Shown: positions 53,227 through 62,090 of the stretch, in pieces
Position numbering within the stretch: the stretch's first letter is position 1
Layout: each line of letters opens with the position of its first letter
NCBI GenBank assembly: GCA_046292445.1
Contig: JBKBQT010000006.1
Location: 1-64,000 of the forward strand
From: CALIZF01 sp046292445
Lineage (GTDB): Bacteria > Pseudomonadota > Alphaproteobacteria > Rhodobacterales > Rhodobacteraceae
Direction of reading: 5' to 3'
DNA: 64,000 nucleotides
Position numbers and translations under genes: made by a program
The notes under the pieces: model-generated
Seen by the model: only the letters and a program-made list of their open reading frames with translations
What the model was told of the DNA's origin: nothing
Database searches by the model: none

Positions 53227-55581
53227 ATGCCTTTCGGACTGGACGGGGTCGAGGTCGGCCTGATCATCACCTTCTTCTTCCTTTTCGCCGGGATCCTGTC
53301 GGGCTTTCCGGTCGCCTTCGCCATCGGCGGGGCGGGGATCATCACCTTCGGCGTGCTTGCCGCGCTGAACGATGCGGGCCTGCTGATCCACCAGGCGGTT
53401 GACACGTCCAGCGCGGCCTATCGCGCGCTGCAGGCGGCGGGGGTCGCCAACATCGACATCACGACCTTCCGGTATCCCGACCTGCCGACGGTCGGCGAGC
53501 CGATCTTTCCGCAAGGCTGGCAGACCGCGATGGACCGCAACCTGTCGTTCATCGTCAACCGGATGAACGAGCGGGTGATCGCCGGCCAGTCGATCGAGAC
53601 GCTGCTGGCGGTGCTGATGTTCGTGATGATGGGCATCGTGCTCGAGCGGTCCAAGATCGCGAACGATCTGCTCACCACCATGGCGCGCGTGTTCGGCCCG
53701 CTGCCCGGCGGGCTTGCCGTGGCGGTGGTCGTGGTGGGGGCGTTCCTCGCCGCCTCGACCGGCATCGTCGGGGCGACGGTGGTCACGATGGGCCTCATCA
53801 CGCTCCCGACGATGCTGCGGGCGGGCTATTCGCCGCAATTGGCGACCGGGGTGATCTCGGCCTCGGGCACGCTGGGGCAGATCATCCCGCCGTCGATCGT
53901 GATCGTGCTGCTGGGCACGCTGGCGGGCGATCTCTATTCCTCGGGGCAGGAGATCCGGGCGCAGGCGGCGGGTTGCGGCGATGCGCTCACGTTCCTCGGC
54001 CGCGCGCCGGTGATCTCGGTCGGCACGCTGTTCCAGGCGGCGATCCTGCCCGGCGTCCTGCTCGCCGTGCTCTATGCCGCCTATGCCTTCGGTTTCGCGC
54101 TGGTCAATCCGGCGCAGGCACCCGCCGTGGTCCTCGGCCGCGGCGCGGATCAGGAGGTCATCACCCCGGCCGAGGCGCGGACATGGTTCCTGATGGTGCC
54201 GACCGCCCTGATCGGCGCGTTCATCCTTGCCATGCAATGGGGCGGGATCGGCAGCCAGACCATCACCGTGTCGAGCTTTACCGAGGTCGGCCAGGCGGCC
54301 GAGCTGCGCACCCGCGTGTCCGACCGATGCCGCGAGGCGATGATCGCGTTGCACGGCCAGGAAAAATGGGATCGCGCCGTGGCCCAGCAGGCGGCGATCG
54401 ACGCCGGCGGCGGCGCGCAGGCGGCGACCCAGCGGTCGGCCGAGACGATGGACGAGGCGCGCCGCGCCGCCGTCGCCGCGGCAGCGCCCGTCGGGACGGG
54501 GGTCGGCGTGCTCGTCCTGCTCTTCGCGCTGGCGCTGACCACCGCGCGGGGCGTGGCGCCCTCGGCCGATGCGCGCCCGCTCGTGATCGGCGGCGGGGGC
54601 CTCGCGCTCGCGCTGCTGGCCGATATCGCGCTGATCGGGCCCGAGACGACGCCCGGCACGACCTTCCTCATCCTCGCGATCCCGTTCGGCATCGTCCTGT
54701 GGGCGATGCGCGATGCGGCGGCGCGGCTGGCGCGGAACGACCTGATCCGGGTGACCTTCCCGCCGCTGATCCTCATCATCGCCGTGCTCGGCTCGATCCT
54801 CGGCGGCGTGACGAACCCGACGCCCGCCGCGGCGCTCGGCGCGGCCGGGGCCATCATGCTCGCCGCGTTCCGCCGGCTTCAGGACCAGAACAAGAGCGGG
54901 CGGATGGTGCTCGTCACTGCCTATGCGACGATCATCATGCTGCTGGTCGGGGTGAACTTCGATCTGCGCGTGTCGGTCGGCAGCCCGACCTTCGAACAAT
55001 GGATCGCGTTCCTCGTTGCGCAGATATCCTATCACGTCGCGGTCGCGGGCGTGCTCTATGCCTGCTGGGTGCTGTTCTCGACCGGCGTGCTGACCCCCGT
55101 GGTGCGCGAGACGGCCAAGATCACCTCGATGGTCTTTGCCATCCTGATCGGGAGCCAGGTTCTCAACCTCGTGCTGATCTCCTTCGGCGGCGAGCACTAC
55201 ATCCAGAGCTTCCTGCGCGCCTTCGACAACGAGGCGACGGCATTCCTGATCGTGATGCTGGTGCTGTTCATCCTCGGCTTCGTGCTCGATTTCCTCGAGA
55301 TCATCTACATCGTGGTGCCCATCGTCGGCCCGGTGATCTACGGCGGCAGCTACGATCCGGCCTGGGTGACGATCATGATCACGATCAACCTGCAGACATC
55401 GTTCCTGACACCGCCCTTCGGCTTTGCGCTCTTCTACCTGCGCGGGGTCGCCCCCAAGGAGGTGACGACAGCCCATATCTACAAGGGCGTGCTGCCCTTC
55501 GTGGTGCTGCAGGTGGTGATGCTGATGCTGCTGTGGCTCTTCCCGCAGGTGGTGACGATCGTTCCGGCTCTGCTGGGCTGA
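53227..55581 (+). CDS. TRAP transporter large membrane subunit (DctM), with extra domains
   Basis: Predicted 784-residue membrane protein; the usual DctM has about 430 residues. Transport motifs include GFPVAFAIGGAGIITFGVLA, FLAASTGIVGATVVTMGLIT, ASGTLGQIIPPSIVIVLLGT, and the C-terminal LGFVLDFLEIIYIVVPIVGP, SFLTPPFGFALFYLRGVAP. A soluble insert lies at about residues 55-115 and another at about 370-450 (rich in Ala, Glu, Arg), followed by additional membrane segments. It carries the substrate across the inner membrane with a Na gradient. MPFGLDG start at 53227 agrees with the family. Confidence 0.92.
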   Translation: MPFGLDGVEVGLIITFFFLFAGILSGFPVAFAIGGAGIITFGVLAALNDAGLLIHQAVDTSSAAYRALQAAGVANIDITTFRYPDLPTVGEPIFPQGWQTAMDRNLSFIVNRMNERVIAGQSIETLLAVLMFVMMGIVLERSKIANDLLTTMARVFGPLPGGLAVAVVVVGAFLAASTGIVGATVVTMGLITLPTMLRAGYSPQLATGVISASGTLGQIIPPSIVIVLLGTLAGDLYSSGQEIRAQAAGCGDALTFLGRAPVISVGTLFQAAILPGVLLAVLYAAYAFGFALVNPAQAPAVVLGRGADQEVITPAEARTWFLMVPTALIGAFILAMQWGGIGSQTITVSSFTEVGQAAELRTRVSDRCREAMIALHGQEKWDRAVAQQAAIDAGGGAQAATQRSAETMDEARRAAVAAAAPVGTGVGVLVLLFALALTTARGVAPSADARPLVIGGGGLALALLADIALIGPETTPGTTFLILAIPFGIVLWAMRDAAARLARNDLIRVTFPPLILIIAVLGSILGGVTNPTPAAALGAAGAIMLAAFRRLQDQNKSGRMVLVTAYATIIMLLVGVNFDLRVSVGSPTFEQWIAFLVAQISYHVAVAGVLYACWVLFSTGVLTPVVRETAKITSMVFAILIGSQVLNLVLISFGGEHYIQSFLRAFDNEATAFLIVMLVLFILGFVLDFLEIIYIVVPIVGPVIYGGSYDPAWVTIMITINLQTSFLTPPFGFALFYLRGVAPKEVTTAHIYKGVLPFVVLQVVMLMLLWLFPQVVTIVPALLG

Positions 55582-55593
55582 ACCGCCAGGGGC

Positions 55594-56559
55594 TCAGAGC
55601 AGGAGGTCGCCGCCGAAGTCCGGCGGCGCCGTGATCCGCTCGGACAGGGCCGCGAGGTTGCGGATGCCGAGAACCGTGACCGTCGCGCCATTCGCGAAGG
55701 TCAGGACGGCGCTCCCGTCCTCGCGCGACAGCGTGAAGGCCTGCGTGGTGCCGATCTGATCCTGCCGCAACGCGAAATCGGTGATGACCGTTTGCGTGCC
55801 GGGCCCGGGCTGGGTGAAGATGAACACATCCGCCCCCGCGCCGCCGGTCAGCGTGTTGTTCCCGGCCCCGCCGTCGAGCGTATCGGGCCCCTTGCCGCCG
55901 AAGAGCAGGTCGTCGCCGTTCCCGCCGAACAGGACGTCCGCGCCGTCGCCACCGCGCAGGACGTCGTCCCCGGCCCCGCCGAAGAGCGTATCGCGGCCAC
56001 GGTCGCCGACCAGCGTGTCGTTCCCCCGGTCGCCCGACAGCACGTCATTCCCCGCCCCGCCAAACAGCCGGTCGCGACCGTCGCCGCCAAAGATCGTGTC
56101 GTCCCCGCCGCGCCCCTCGATCACGTCGTTCCCGCCCCGGCCCTCGATGGCATCGCCCTCCGGTGTGCCGATCAGCGTGTCGGCCCGCCGGGTCCCGACG
56201 ATCGGCGCCGGGCCGCCGAAGGTCTCCGGCAGGAGGGTCAGCGTCGACGGCAGGAGCGCCGGCCGGATCGCGGCAACCGGAACGATGGCCACATCGACGA
56301 CCCCGGCGGCGAGCGCCGCGGCGATGTCGGACTCCGGTAGCGGCGCGACGGAGAACGTCAGGTTGTTGGCCGTGCCGATTTCCTGAAGCAGCGGCAGAAG
56401 TGCAGCGTTGACCGTGATGCGTGTGCCCTGAAGGTCCGAGAGCGAGGTCACGCCCGAGCCCTCCCGCGCCACGATAGCAAAGGGCGGGACGAGGGGATCG
56501 ACGCCGGTAAAGTCGAGCCACGAGCCGCCCGAAGTGGAAGTCGGTGCAAATGTGCTCAT
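55594..56559 (-). CDS. RTX calcium-binding protein with binding-protein-like N-terminus
   Basis: Predicted 321-residue protein without signal peptide. Residues about 15-115 resemble one lobe of an amino acid-type periplasmic binding protein (PLVPPFAIVAREGSGVTSLS, DLQGTRITVNAALLPLLQEI, ESDIAAALAAGVVDVAIVPV). Residues about 120-250 hold tandem GGxGxDxx nonapeptides (GRGGNDVIEGRGGDDTIFGG, AGNDVLSGDRGNDTLVGD, ADVLFGGNGDDLLFGG). The C-terminal 60 residues are a beta-rich tail ending in DLLL, as in type I secretion substrates. It is probably secreted and folds with calcium. The N-terminal similarity is judged by eye. It converges with dctM. Confidence 0.8.
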   Translation of the reverse strand: MSTFAPTSTSGGSWLDFTGVDPLVPPFAIVAREGSGVTSLSDLQGTRITVNAALLPLLQEIGTANNLTFSVAPLPESDIAAALAAGVVDVAIVPVAAIRPALLPSTLTLLPETFGGPAPIVGTRRADTLIGTPEGDAIEGRGGNDVIEGRGGDDTIFGGDGRDRLFGGAGNDVLSGDRGNDTLVGDRGRDTLFGGAGDDVLRGGDGADVLFGGNGDDLLFGGKGPDTLDGGAGNNTLTGGAGADVFIFTQPGPGTQTVITDFALRQDQIGTTQAFTLSREDGSAVLTFANGATVTVLGIRNLAALSERITAPPDFGGDLLL

Positions 56560-56776
56560 ATCAATCGTCTCCGCTTGGGTCCGGCGCGAAAATAGCCATT
56601 ACGGCCAGCGAAGTCCACCCTGCGAACGTCCCGGCGCACGCGACTGGATCGGGTCGGATCAACGCCCGTTCGGATCGGGCGCCAGACGCCGACCGCGTCG
56701 GTCAATGCAGCATCGTCGCTGACGAATTCGGCTGTCTCGTGGAGCGGCACCAGCGGGCCGGCGCGGCGCGTCGGCC
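56560..56776. other. Intergenic region without recognisable gene
   Basis: Between the RTX gene and bpt, 217 bases show no coding signal, tRNA or clear terminator. It probably contains the RTX promoter on the minus strand. Confidence 0.5.
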
Positions 56777-57613
56777 TCAGCCGCGGTTGCCGATCCCGTC
56801 GGGCAGGCTGATCCGGGCGACCTGTTCGGCGATGGGATCGACCGACAGCGGATGCAGCGCGGCCGAATGCGTTGCCGGATCGCCGATCGGCTGCCAGCGG
56901 CCGCCCTTGTAGATCTCGACCGCGTCGAACTGCGCCTTGTAGCCCATCTTGCGGCTGCCCGGCACCCAGTAGCCGAGATAGACGTAAGGCAGCCCTGCCT
57001 CGCGCGCGATGGCGATATGGTCGAGGATGATCCATGTCCCGAGGCTGTGGTGCACGAGCGCGGGATCGTAGAACGAATAGACCATCGACAGCCCGTCATC
57101 GAGGATGTCGGTCAGGCAGACCGCCGCGAGCGGCCGCCCCCGCTCGCCCTCGCGCGGGGGGCGCGAATATTCCACGACGCGGCTGCGGATCGGGGTTTCC
57201 TCGATCATCGCCGAGAATTCGAACACATCCATGTCGGCCATCCCGCCATCGGCATGCCGGCTGTCGAGATAGCGGCGGAACAGCGCGAACTGCTCCTCGG
57301 TCGCCCAGGGGCTGGTGGCGTTGCGGCGCAGCAGGGCGTTCTTTCTCAGGGTGCGCCGCTGGGTGCGCGAGGGGCGGAAGTCGGCGACCCGGATCCGCGC
57401 CGACAGGCACGCCGAGCATTCGGCGCAGGAGGGGCGGTAAAGCACGTTCTGGCTGCGCCGGAACCCCTGCTTGGACAGCGCATCGTTCAGCCGCTCAGCC
57501 TGGTCGCCCTGCAGCGCGGTGAACAGCTTGCGCTCCATCCGCCCGTCGAGATACGGGCAGGGCTGCGGCGCCGTCACATAGAACTGCGGCGCGATGGGAA
57601 GGGTGTGGCGCAT
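56777..57613 (-). CDS. bpt: Leucyl/arginyltransferase (Bpt/Ate family)
   Basis: Predicted 278-residue protein. It begins MRHTLPIAPQFYVTAPQPCP with YLDGRMERKLFTAL; FRRSQNVLYRPSCAECSACL holds the conserved Cys set, and VYSFYDPALVHHSLGTWIIL, YVYLGYWVPGSRKMGYKAQF are family motifs. It transfers Leu (Bpt) or Arg (Ate) from tRNA to N-terminal Asp/Glu of proteins for degradation by the N-end rule. The start at 57613 is the conserved one; a longer frame starts at 57691. Confidence 0.93.
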   Translation of the reverse strand: MRHTLPIAPQFYVTAPQPCPYLDGRMERKLFTALQGDQAERLNDALSKQGFRRSQNVLYRPSCAECSACLSARIRVADFRPSRTQRRTLRKNALLRRNATSPWATEEQFALFRRYLDSRHADGGMADMDVFEFSAMIEETPIRSRVVEYSRPPREGERGRPLAAVCLTDILDDGLSMVYSFYDPALVHHSLGTWIILDHIAIAREAGLPYVYLGYWVPGSRKMGYKAQFDAVEIYKGGRWQPIGDPATHSAALHPLSVDPIAEQVARISLPDGIGNRG

Positions 57614-57735
57614 GGGATGCTCGCTGCCTCTGCCCGTCACGCTAGCAACGAAGGCCGGGGCCGCCAAGCGCGAAATGCGCGGGGTTTTCACGCCTTTGCG
57701 GGCCAGCGCAGGCGCGGCGGGCGGGCCCCTGCCGG

Positions 57736-58200
57736 TCAGGCGCGCAGGGCGGGGCGGTTGATCGCGGCCGTGCCGAGCAGAAGATCGGTCAGGCCCTGTC
57801 CCCGCGCGCCGGTCAGCATCAGCACGATGGACGCGACCTGCACCAGCACGGTCGAGATCGACAGCGTATAGCCCAGCGTATGCCCGATCGCATGTGCCAG
57901 ATCGAACGGACGGCCCATCCGGTCGCGCATCTCGATCGCGACGAGGCGCATGCCGGGCGTGGCCGAGGCGGCGGCGAGCGTGACGATCCGGTAGGCAAAG
58001 CCGATCGCCAGCCAGAGCACCGGAAAGAAGAACAGCGCCGTGAAGGCGGTGAAGGGCACGGCGATGAGGGTCAGCAGCAGGATGAGGGCGCTGTCCACCG
58101 CCCAGGCCACCAGCCGCTTGACCGGCACCCCGTCGTAGAAGCCGGGCGAGACCTCGGGGTCGGGCAGGCCGGGGCCGGGCGCAGCGGCAAAGGGGGGCAT
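57736..58200 (-). CDS. RDD-family membrane protein
   Basis: Predicted 154-residue protein with a Pro/Ala-rich N-terminus and three hydrophobic segments (SALILLLTLIAVPFTAFTAL, LFFFPVLWLAIGFAYRIVTL, STVLVQVASIVLMLTG). KRLVAWAVDS and SATPGMRLVAIEMRDRMGRP are the RDD pattern with the conserved Arg and Asp. Function unknown; possibly ion transport. The ATG at 58200 has AAGGA nine bases upstream; ATGs at 58209 and 58230 are alternatives. Confidence 0.85.
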   Translation of the reverse strand: MPPFAAAPGPGLPDPEVSPGFYDGVPVKRLVAWAVDSALILLLTLIAVPFTAFTALFFFPVLWLAIGFAYRIVTLAAASATPGMRLVAIEMRDRMGRPFDLAHAIGHTLGYTLSISTVLVQVASIVLMLTGARGQGLTDLLLGTAAINRPALRA

Positions 58201-58290
58201 GGGCGGCATCCTTGGCGGCAAGGCCCGCACGAAGCGACGTGCGGGCGCGGCTTGCGGGCGGCCCCCCGGCAGGGGGCCGCCCGCGGCGGG

Positions 58291-58737
58291 TCAGTAGGCG
58301 CCCGAACCGGTGGCCGGGGGGGCCGCGGGGGGCGTTGCCGCCGCAGCGGCGGCGCGGGCACGGTCATCCATGAAGGCGTCGAATTCCGACTTGTCCTTGG
58401 CCTCGCGCAGGCGCTGCAGGAAAGCCTCGAAGGCCGCCTGTTCCTCCTCGAGCCGGCGCAGCGTCTCGGCCCGATAGGCATCGAACACGGTGTTGCCGCT
58501 CGGCGCCATGCCATAGCGATGGGGCATCGTCGCGGCGCGGCGGGCGCCGCAGGACTGCGATTTGTTGAACATCCGTTTGCTCCAGATCATGTAGCCGAGA
58601 AGCGCAAGGCCGATCGGCCAGAAGAAGACAAAGCCGAGCACCATGGCGGCGATCCATGCGCCCTTGCCGCGGTCGTCGAGCCAGGCTTCGGCCCGGGTCA
58701 GCCAGCCGCGCGGCTCTTGCATCGAAAGGGTGGTCAT
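58291..58737 (-). CDS. DUF2852 membrane protein
   Basis: Predicted 148-residue protein. A single hydrophobic segment, WIAAMVLGFVFFWPIGLALLGYMIWSK in two overlapping halves, lies at about residues 28-54. It is followed by a charged helical region RAETLRRLEEEQAAFEAFLQ, RLREAKDKSEFDAFMDDRAR, and an Ala-rich tail. This is the DUF2852 family of alphaproteobacteria, of unknown function. It is divergent from glnE. Confidence 0.88.
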   Translation of the reverse strand: MTTLSMQEPRGWLTRAEAWLDDRGKGAWIAAMVLGFVFFWPIGLALLGYMIWSKRMFNKSQSCGARRAATMPHRYGMAPSGNTVFDAYRAETLRRLEEEQAAFEAFLQRLREAKDKSEFDAFMDDRARAAAAAATPPAAPPATGSGAY

Positions 58738-58766
58738 CGGGCATCTCCCTGGTTGGCGTCTGCGTC

Positions 58767-58785
58767 ATGTGAAGCTCTTTCACAT
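58767..58785. promoter_or_regulatory. Inverted repeat between DUF2852 and glnE
   Basis: ATGTGAA-GCTCT-TTCACAT is a perfect seven-base inverted repeat with a five-base centre, 30 bases upstream of the DUF2852 start. A second TTCACAT occurs at 58837-58843. It is a candidate operator; the spacing differs from the CRP site by one base. Confidence 0.45.
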
Positions 58786-58965
58786 TAAGGCAGATCGGAA
58801 GGCGGCCGGGCGGTTTCAAGGGGCGATGTTAAACAAATTCACATGCCGCGCAGGACCCTTGCCATCGCCTTGCGGAGCCAGAGAAAATCCGGTCCACCCC
58901 GGCCCGGTCCCGGGCTTGCGCTGCGCATGGTTGACGCGCCGGGCCGGCGGGGCCAGTGTCGAGGC

Positions 58966-61794
58966 ATGCCAACGCTCGCCGCACGCCTGACCCGCCAGCC
59001 GATCCCGCACGATCCCGCGGCCGGCGCCGAGGCGCAGCGCGCCTTCGGCGCGGTCGAGCCGGCGCTTGGCGCGCTCATCGCCGGCGCGGCGGGGGGGAGC
59101 CCCTATCTGCGCGCGCTCATGACGCGCGAGGCCGATTGGCTGCACGCGGCGGTCGAGGATCCCGAGGGCGCGGTGGACGCCGCGCTCGGCGCGCTGCCGG
59201 CCGTGCCGCTGGCCGATCTCGGCCCGGCGCTGCGGCAGGCCAAGCGCCGGGTGGCGCTGATCGCCGGTCTGGCCGATCTAGGCGGCGCCTGGCCGCTCGA
59301 GGCGGTCACCGGCACGCTCACCCGGCTGGCCGATGCCGCAATCGATGCCGCGCTGCGGGTGCTGGTCGCCGAGGCGGTGCGGCGCGGGCGGCTGCCGGGG
59401 CAGGGGCCGGGGGACCGTGCCGCTGCGGCGGGGATGATCGTGCTCGCCATGGGCAAGCTGGGCGCGGGGGAGCTCAACTATTCCTCGGACATCGACCTGA
59501 TCTGTCTTTTCGACGAAACCCGCTATCCGGGCGCCGAGCAGGAGGCGCGGGCGGAGTTCATCCGCATCACCCGCCGGCTCTGCGCGCTGCTGTCCGACAT
59601 CACTGCCGAGGGCTATGTCTTTCGCACCGACCTGCGGCTGCGCCCGGATGCGGCGGTCACGCCGGTCTGCCTGTCCACCGCCGCGGCCTATGCCTATTAC
59701 GAAAGCGTCGGGCGGACGTGGGAGCGCGCGGCCTATATCAAGGCGCGCCCCTGCGCCGGCGACATCGACGCGGGGCGGCGGTTCCTGCGGGCGCTGACCC
59801 CTTTCGTCTGGCGCCGGCATCTCGACTTTGCCGCGATCCAGGATGCCCATGACATGCGGCTGCGCATCCGCGATCACAAGGGGCTGGCCGGGGCGCTGGT
59901 GCTCGACGGGCACAACCTCAAGCTCGGGCGGGGGGGCATCCGCGAGATCGAATTCTTCTGCCAGACGCGGCAGCTGATCGCGGGCGGGCGCGATCCGGGC
60001 CTGCGCGCGCCCGATACGGTCGGCGGGCTTGCGGCGCTGGCGGCGGCCGGCTGGGTGCCGGGGGCGGTGGCGGGCGATCTGACGGCGGCCTACCGCGCGC
60101 ACCGCGAGGTGGAGCATCGGCTCCAGATGGTGCAGGACGCGCAGACGCAGACGCTGCCCGCCAGCCCCGAGGGCTGGGACCGGATCGCCCGGCTCTGCGG
60201 GCAGGGCGATACGGGCGCCTTCCGCGCGGCGCTGCGCGACCGGCTCGAGGCGGTGCATGCCCTGACCGAAGGGTTCTTCGCCCCTGCCGCGGCCGAGGCG
60301 GGGCCCGAGCTGACGCCCGAGATGGCGGCGGTGGTCGAGGGCTGGCGCGCCTATCCGGCGCTGCGCTCGGACCGGGCGGCCGAGATTTTCCGCCGCGTGC
60401 GCCCGCGGCTCTTGTCAGGGATCCTCGCGCGCGCGGCGAACCCGGACGAGGCGCTGGCCGCCTTCGACGGGTTCCTGCGCGGTCTGCCGGCGGGGGTGCA
60501 GCTCTTTTCGCTCTTCGACGCCAATCCGCCGCTGGTCGATCTGATCGTCGATATCGCGGCGACGGCGCCGGCGCTGGCGCGGCACCTCGCGCGCAATTCG
60601 GCGGTGCTCGACGCGGTGCTGGGCGGCGCCTTCTTCGCGCCCTGGCCGGGCCGGGCGGCGCTGGCGGGCGAACTGGCCGGGCGGCTGGCGGGCGTGCCGG
60701 ATTACGAGCGTCGGCTCGGTGCCGCGCGGATCTGGGCGCGCGAGTGGCACTTTCGCATCGGCGTGCATCACCTGCGCGGGCTCGTCGATGCCTTCGAGGC
60801 CGGCAAGCAGTATGCCGATCTGGCCGAGGCGGTGCTCGCCGCGCTCTGGCCCGTCACGCTGGCCGACTTTGCCCAGCGGCACGGCACGCCGCCGGGGCGC
60901 GGCGCGGCAGTCGTGGGCATGGGCTCGCTCGGGGCCGGGCGGCTCAATGCGCAATCGGACCTCGACCTGATCGTGATCTACGATGCGGCGGGCGTCGAGG
61001 CCTCGGACGGGCGGCGGCCGCTCGACACGCGGACCTATTACGCGCGGCTGACCAAGGCCTTTGTCACCGCGCTGACCGCGCCGATGGCCGAGGGGCGGCT
61101 TTACGAGGTGGACATGCGGTTGCGCCCTTCGGGCCGGCAGGGGCCGGTGGCGACCTCGCTCTCCGCCTTCCGCACCTATCAGGAGACCGAGGCCTGGACC
61201 TGGGAGCATCTCGCCCTGACCCGCGCGCGTCCCGTGGCGGGCGATCCCGCCCTCGGCGCCGAGGTCGAGGATTTCCGCCGCGCCCTTCTGCGCGCGCAGG
61301 CGGGGGCGGCGCGGATCCTGCCCGACACCGGCGCGATGCGCGCCAAGCTGCTTGCGCATCGGCCCGGGGATGCGTGGGAGGCGAAGGCAGGGCCGGGCCG
61401 GCTGATGGATATCGAGCTTTTCGCCCAGGCGCTGGCGCTTCTGGCGGGCGATCCGGCGCGGCGGACCGAGGCGCAGTTGCGCGCCGGGGTGAAGGCGGGG
61501 CGGCTGGGTGCGGCGGAGGAGGCGGCGCTGCGCGCCGCGCTGCGGCTGCTGTGGCCGCTGCAGGCGGGCGCGCGGCTGCTGGGCGAGGCATCGAGCGACC
61601 CCGCGGCGCTCGGGCAGGGAGCCCGCGGGTTCCTGCTGCGCGAGACGGGGGCGGCCGATGCCGCGGCACTGGCCGGGCGCCTCGCTGCGGCCACGGCCGA
61701 TGCCGCGGCCATCATAACGGCCGGACTTGGGGTCGCGGCGGCGGCCCCGGCCGCCGCCGGCCATGACGCGGAGGGGACTGGCGATGCAGCGTGA
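58966..61794 (+). CDS. glnE: Bifunctional glutamine synthetase adenylyltransferase/deadenylase
   Basis: Predicted 942-residue protein with two nucleotidyltransferase domains. The N-terminal one has VLAMGKLGAGELNYSSDIDL with the GxxxxxxxSDxD metal motif, and the C-terminal one has AAVVGMGSLGAGRLNAQSDL with the next Asp. RTDLRLRPDAAV and VDMRLRPSGRQG follow each. It adds or removes AMP on glutamine synthetase according to nitrogen status, together with PII. The ATG at 58966 gives MPTLAARLTRQPIPHDPAAG, the conserved start; an upstream ATG would add 41 residues of non-conserved sequence. Confidence 0.95.
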   Translation: MPTLAARLTRQPIPHDPAAGAEAQRAFGAVEPALGALIAGAAGGSPYLRALMTREADWLHAAVEDPEGAVDAALGALPAVPLADLGPALRQAKRRVALIAGLADLGGAWPLEAVTGTLTRLADAAIDAALRVLVAEAVRRGRLPGQGPGDRAAAAGMIVLAMGKLGAGELNYSSDIDLICLFDETRYPGAEQEARAEFIRITRRLCALLSDITAEGYVFRTDLRLRPDAAVTPVCLSTAAAYAYYESVGRTWERAAYIKARPCAGDIDAGRRFLRALTPFVWRRHLDFAAIQDAHDMRLRIRDHKGLAGALVLDGHNLKLGRGGIREIEFFCQTRQLIAGGRDPGLRAPDTVGGLAALAAAGWVPGAVAGDLTAAYRAHREVEHRLQMVQDAQTQTLPASPEGWDRIARLCGQGDTGAFRAALRDRLEAVHALTEGFFAPAAAEAGPELTPEMAAVVEGWRAYPALRSDRAAEIFRRVRPRLLSGILARAANPDEALAAFDGFLRGLPAGVQLFSLFDANPPLVDLIVDIAATAPALARHLARNSAVLDAVLGGAFFAPWPGRAALAGELAGRLAGVPDYERRLGAARIWAREWHFRIGVHHLRGLVDAFEAGKQYADLAEAVLAALWPVTLADFAQRHGTPPGRGAAVVGMGSLGAGRLNAQSDLDLIVIYDAAGVEASDGRRPLDTRTYYARLTKAFVTALTAPMAEGRLYEVDMRLRPSGRQGPVATSLSAFRTYQETEAWTWEHLALTRARPVAGDPALGAEVEDFRRALLRAQAGAARILPDTGAMRAKLLAHRPGDAWEAKAGPGRLMDIELFAQALALLAGDPARRTEAQLRAGVKAGRLGAAEEAALRAALRLLWPLQAGARLLGEASSDPAALGQGARGFLLRETGAADAAALAGRLAAATADAAAIITAGLGVAAAAPAAAGHDAEGTGDAA

Positions 61795-62050
61795 CGAGGC
61801 CGATCCGAAGGGGCTGATCCGCGAGGCCTACCGGATCGAGGGGATCGGCACCACCGACTGCCGCTCGATCCTGATCGACTGGGCGCTGAGCCTGCCGGCG
61901 GGGCTGGCCTATCCCGACGCGCTGCGCATCGTGCTCGCCGCCCACGGCACCGATCCCGACCATCCGATGACGCAGGTTCTGCGCGAGGGTCTGGGCGATC
62001 CGCCGGCGCCGGTCCGGCGCGGCGGGCGCGCCGGGCGGGTGCCGCGCTAG
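61784..62050 (+). CDS. Small conserved protein of unknown function
   Basis: Predicted 88-residue protein: MQRDEADPKGLIREAYRIEG, IGTTDCRSILIDWALSLPAG and LAAHGTDPDHPMTQVLREGL. It overlaps the end of glnE by 11 bases and has GGAGGGG eight bases before the ATG, so it is translated from the same mRNA. I recognise the pattern as a conserved Rhodobacteraceae protein next to glnE, but no function is known. Confidence 0.75.
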   Translation: MQRDEADPKGLIREAYRIEGIGTTDCRSILIDWALSLPAGLAYPDALRIVLAAHGTDPDHPMTQVLREGLGDPPAPVRRGGRAGRVPR

Positions 62051-62090
62051 CCCTTCCCGGCGCGCTAGCCTTTCTTGGCGCGCTGGCCGG
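62043..62090. repeat. 18-bp tandem repeat carrying both convergent stop codons
   Basis: CGCGCTAGCCCTTCCCGG and CGCGCTAGCCTTTCTTGG are followed by a partial third copy CGCGCTGGCCGG. The TAG in copy 1 (62048-62050) ends the plus-strand gene and the CTA in copy 2 (62065-62067) is the TAG stop of the minus-strand gene. Confidence 0.8.

Noticed and set aside
58768..58784. CRP/FNR-type site TGTGA...TCACA before DUF2852
   Set aside because: The spacer is seven bases; the CRP consensus has six. Kept only as an unnamed inverted repeat.
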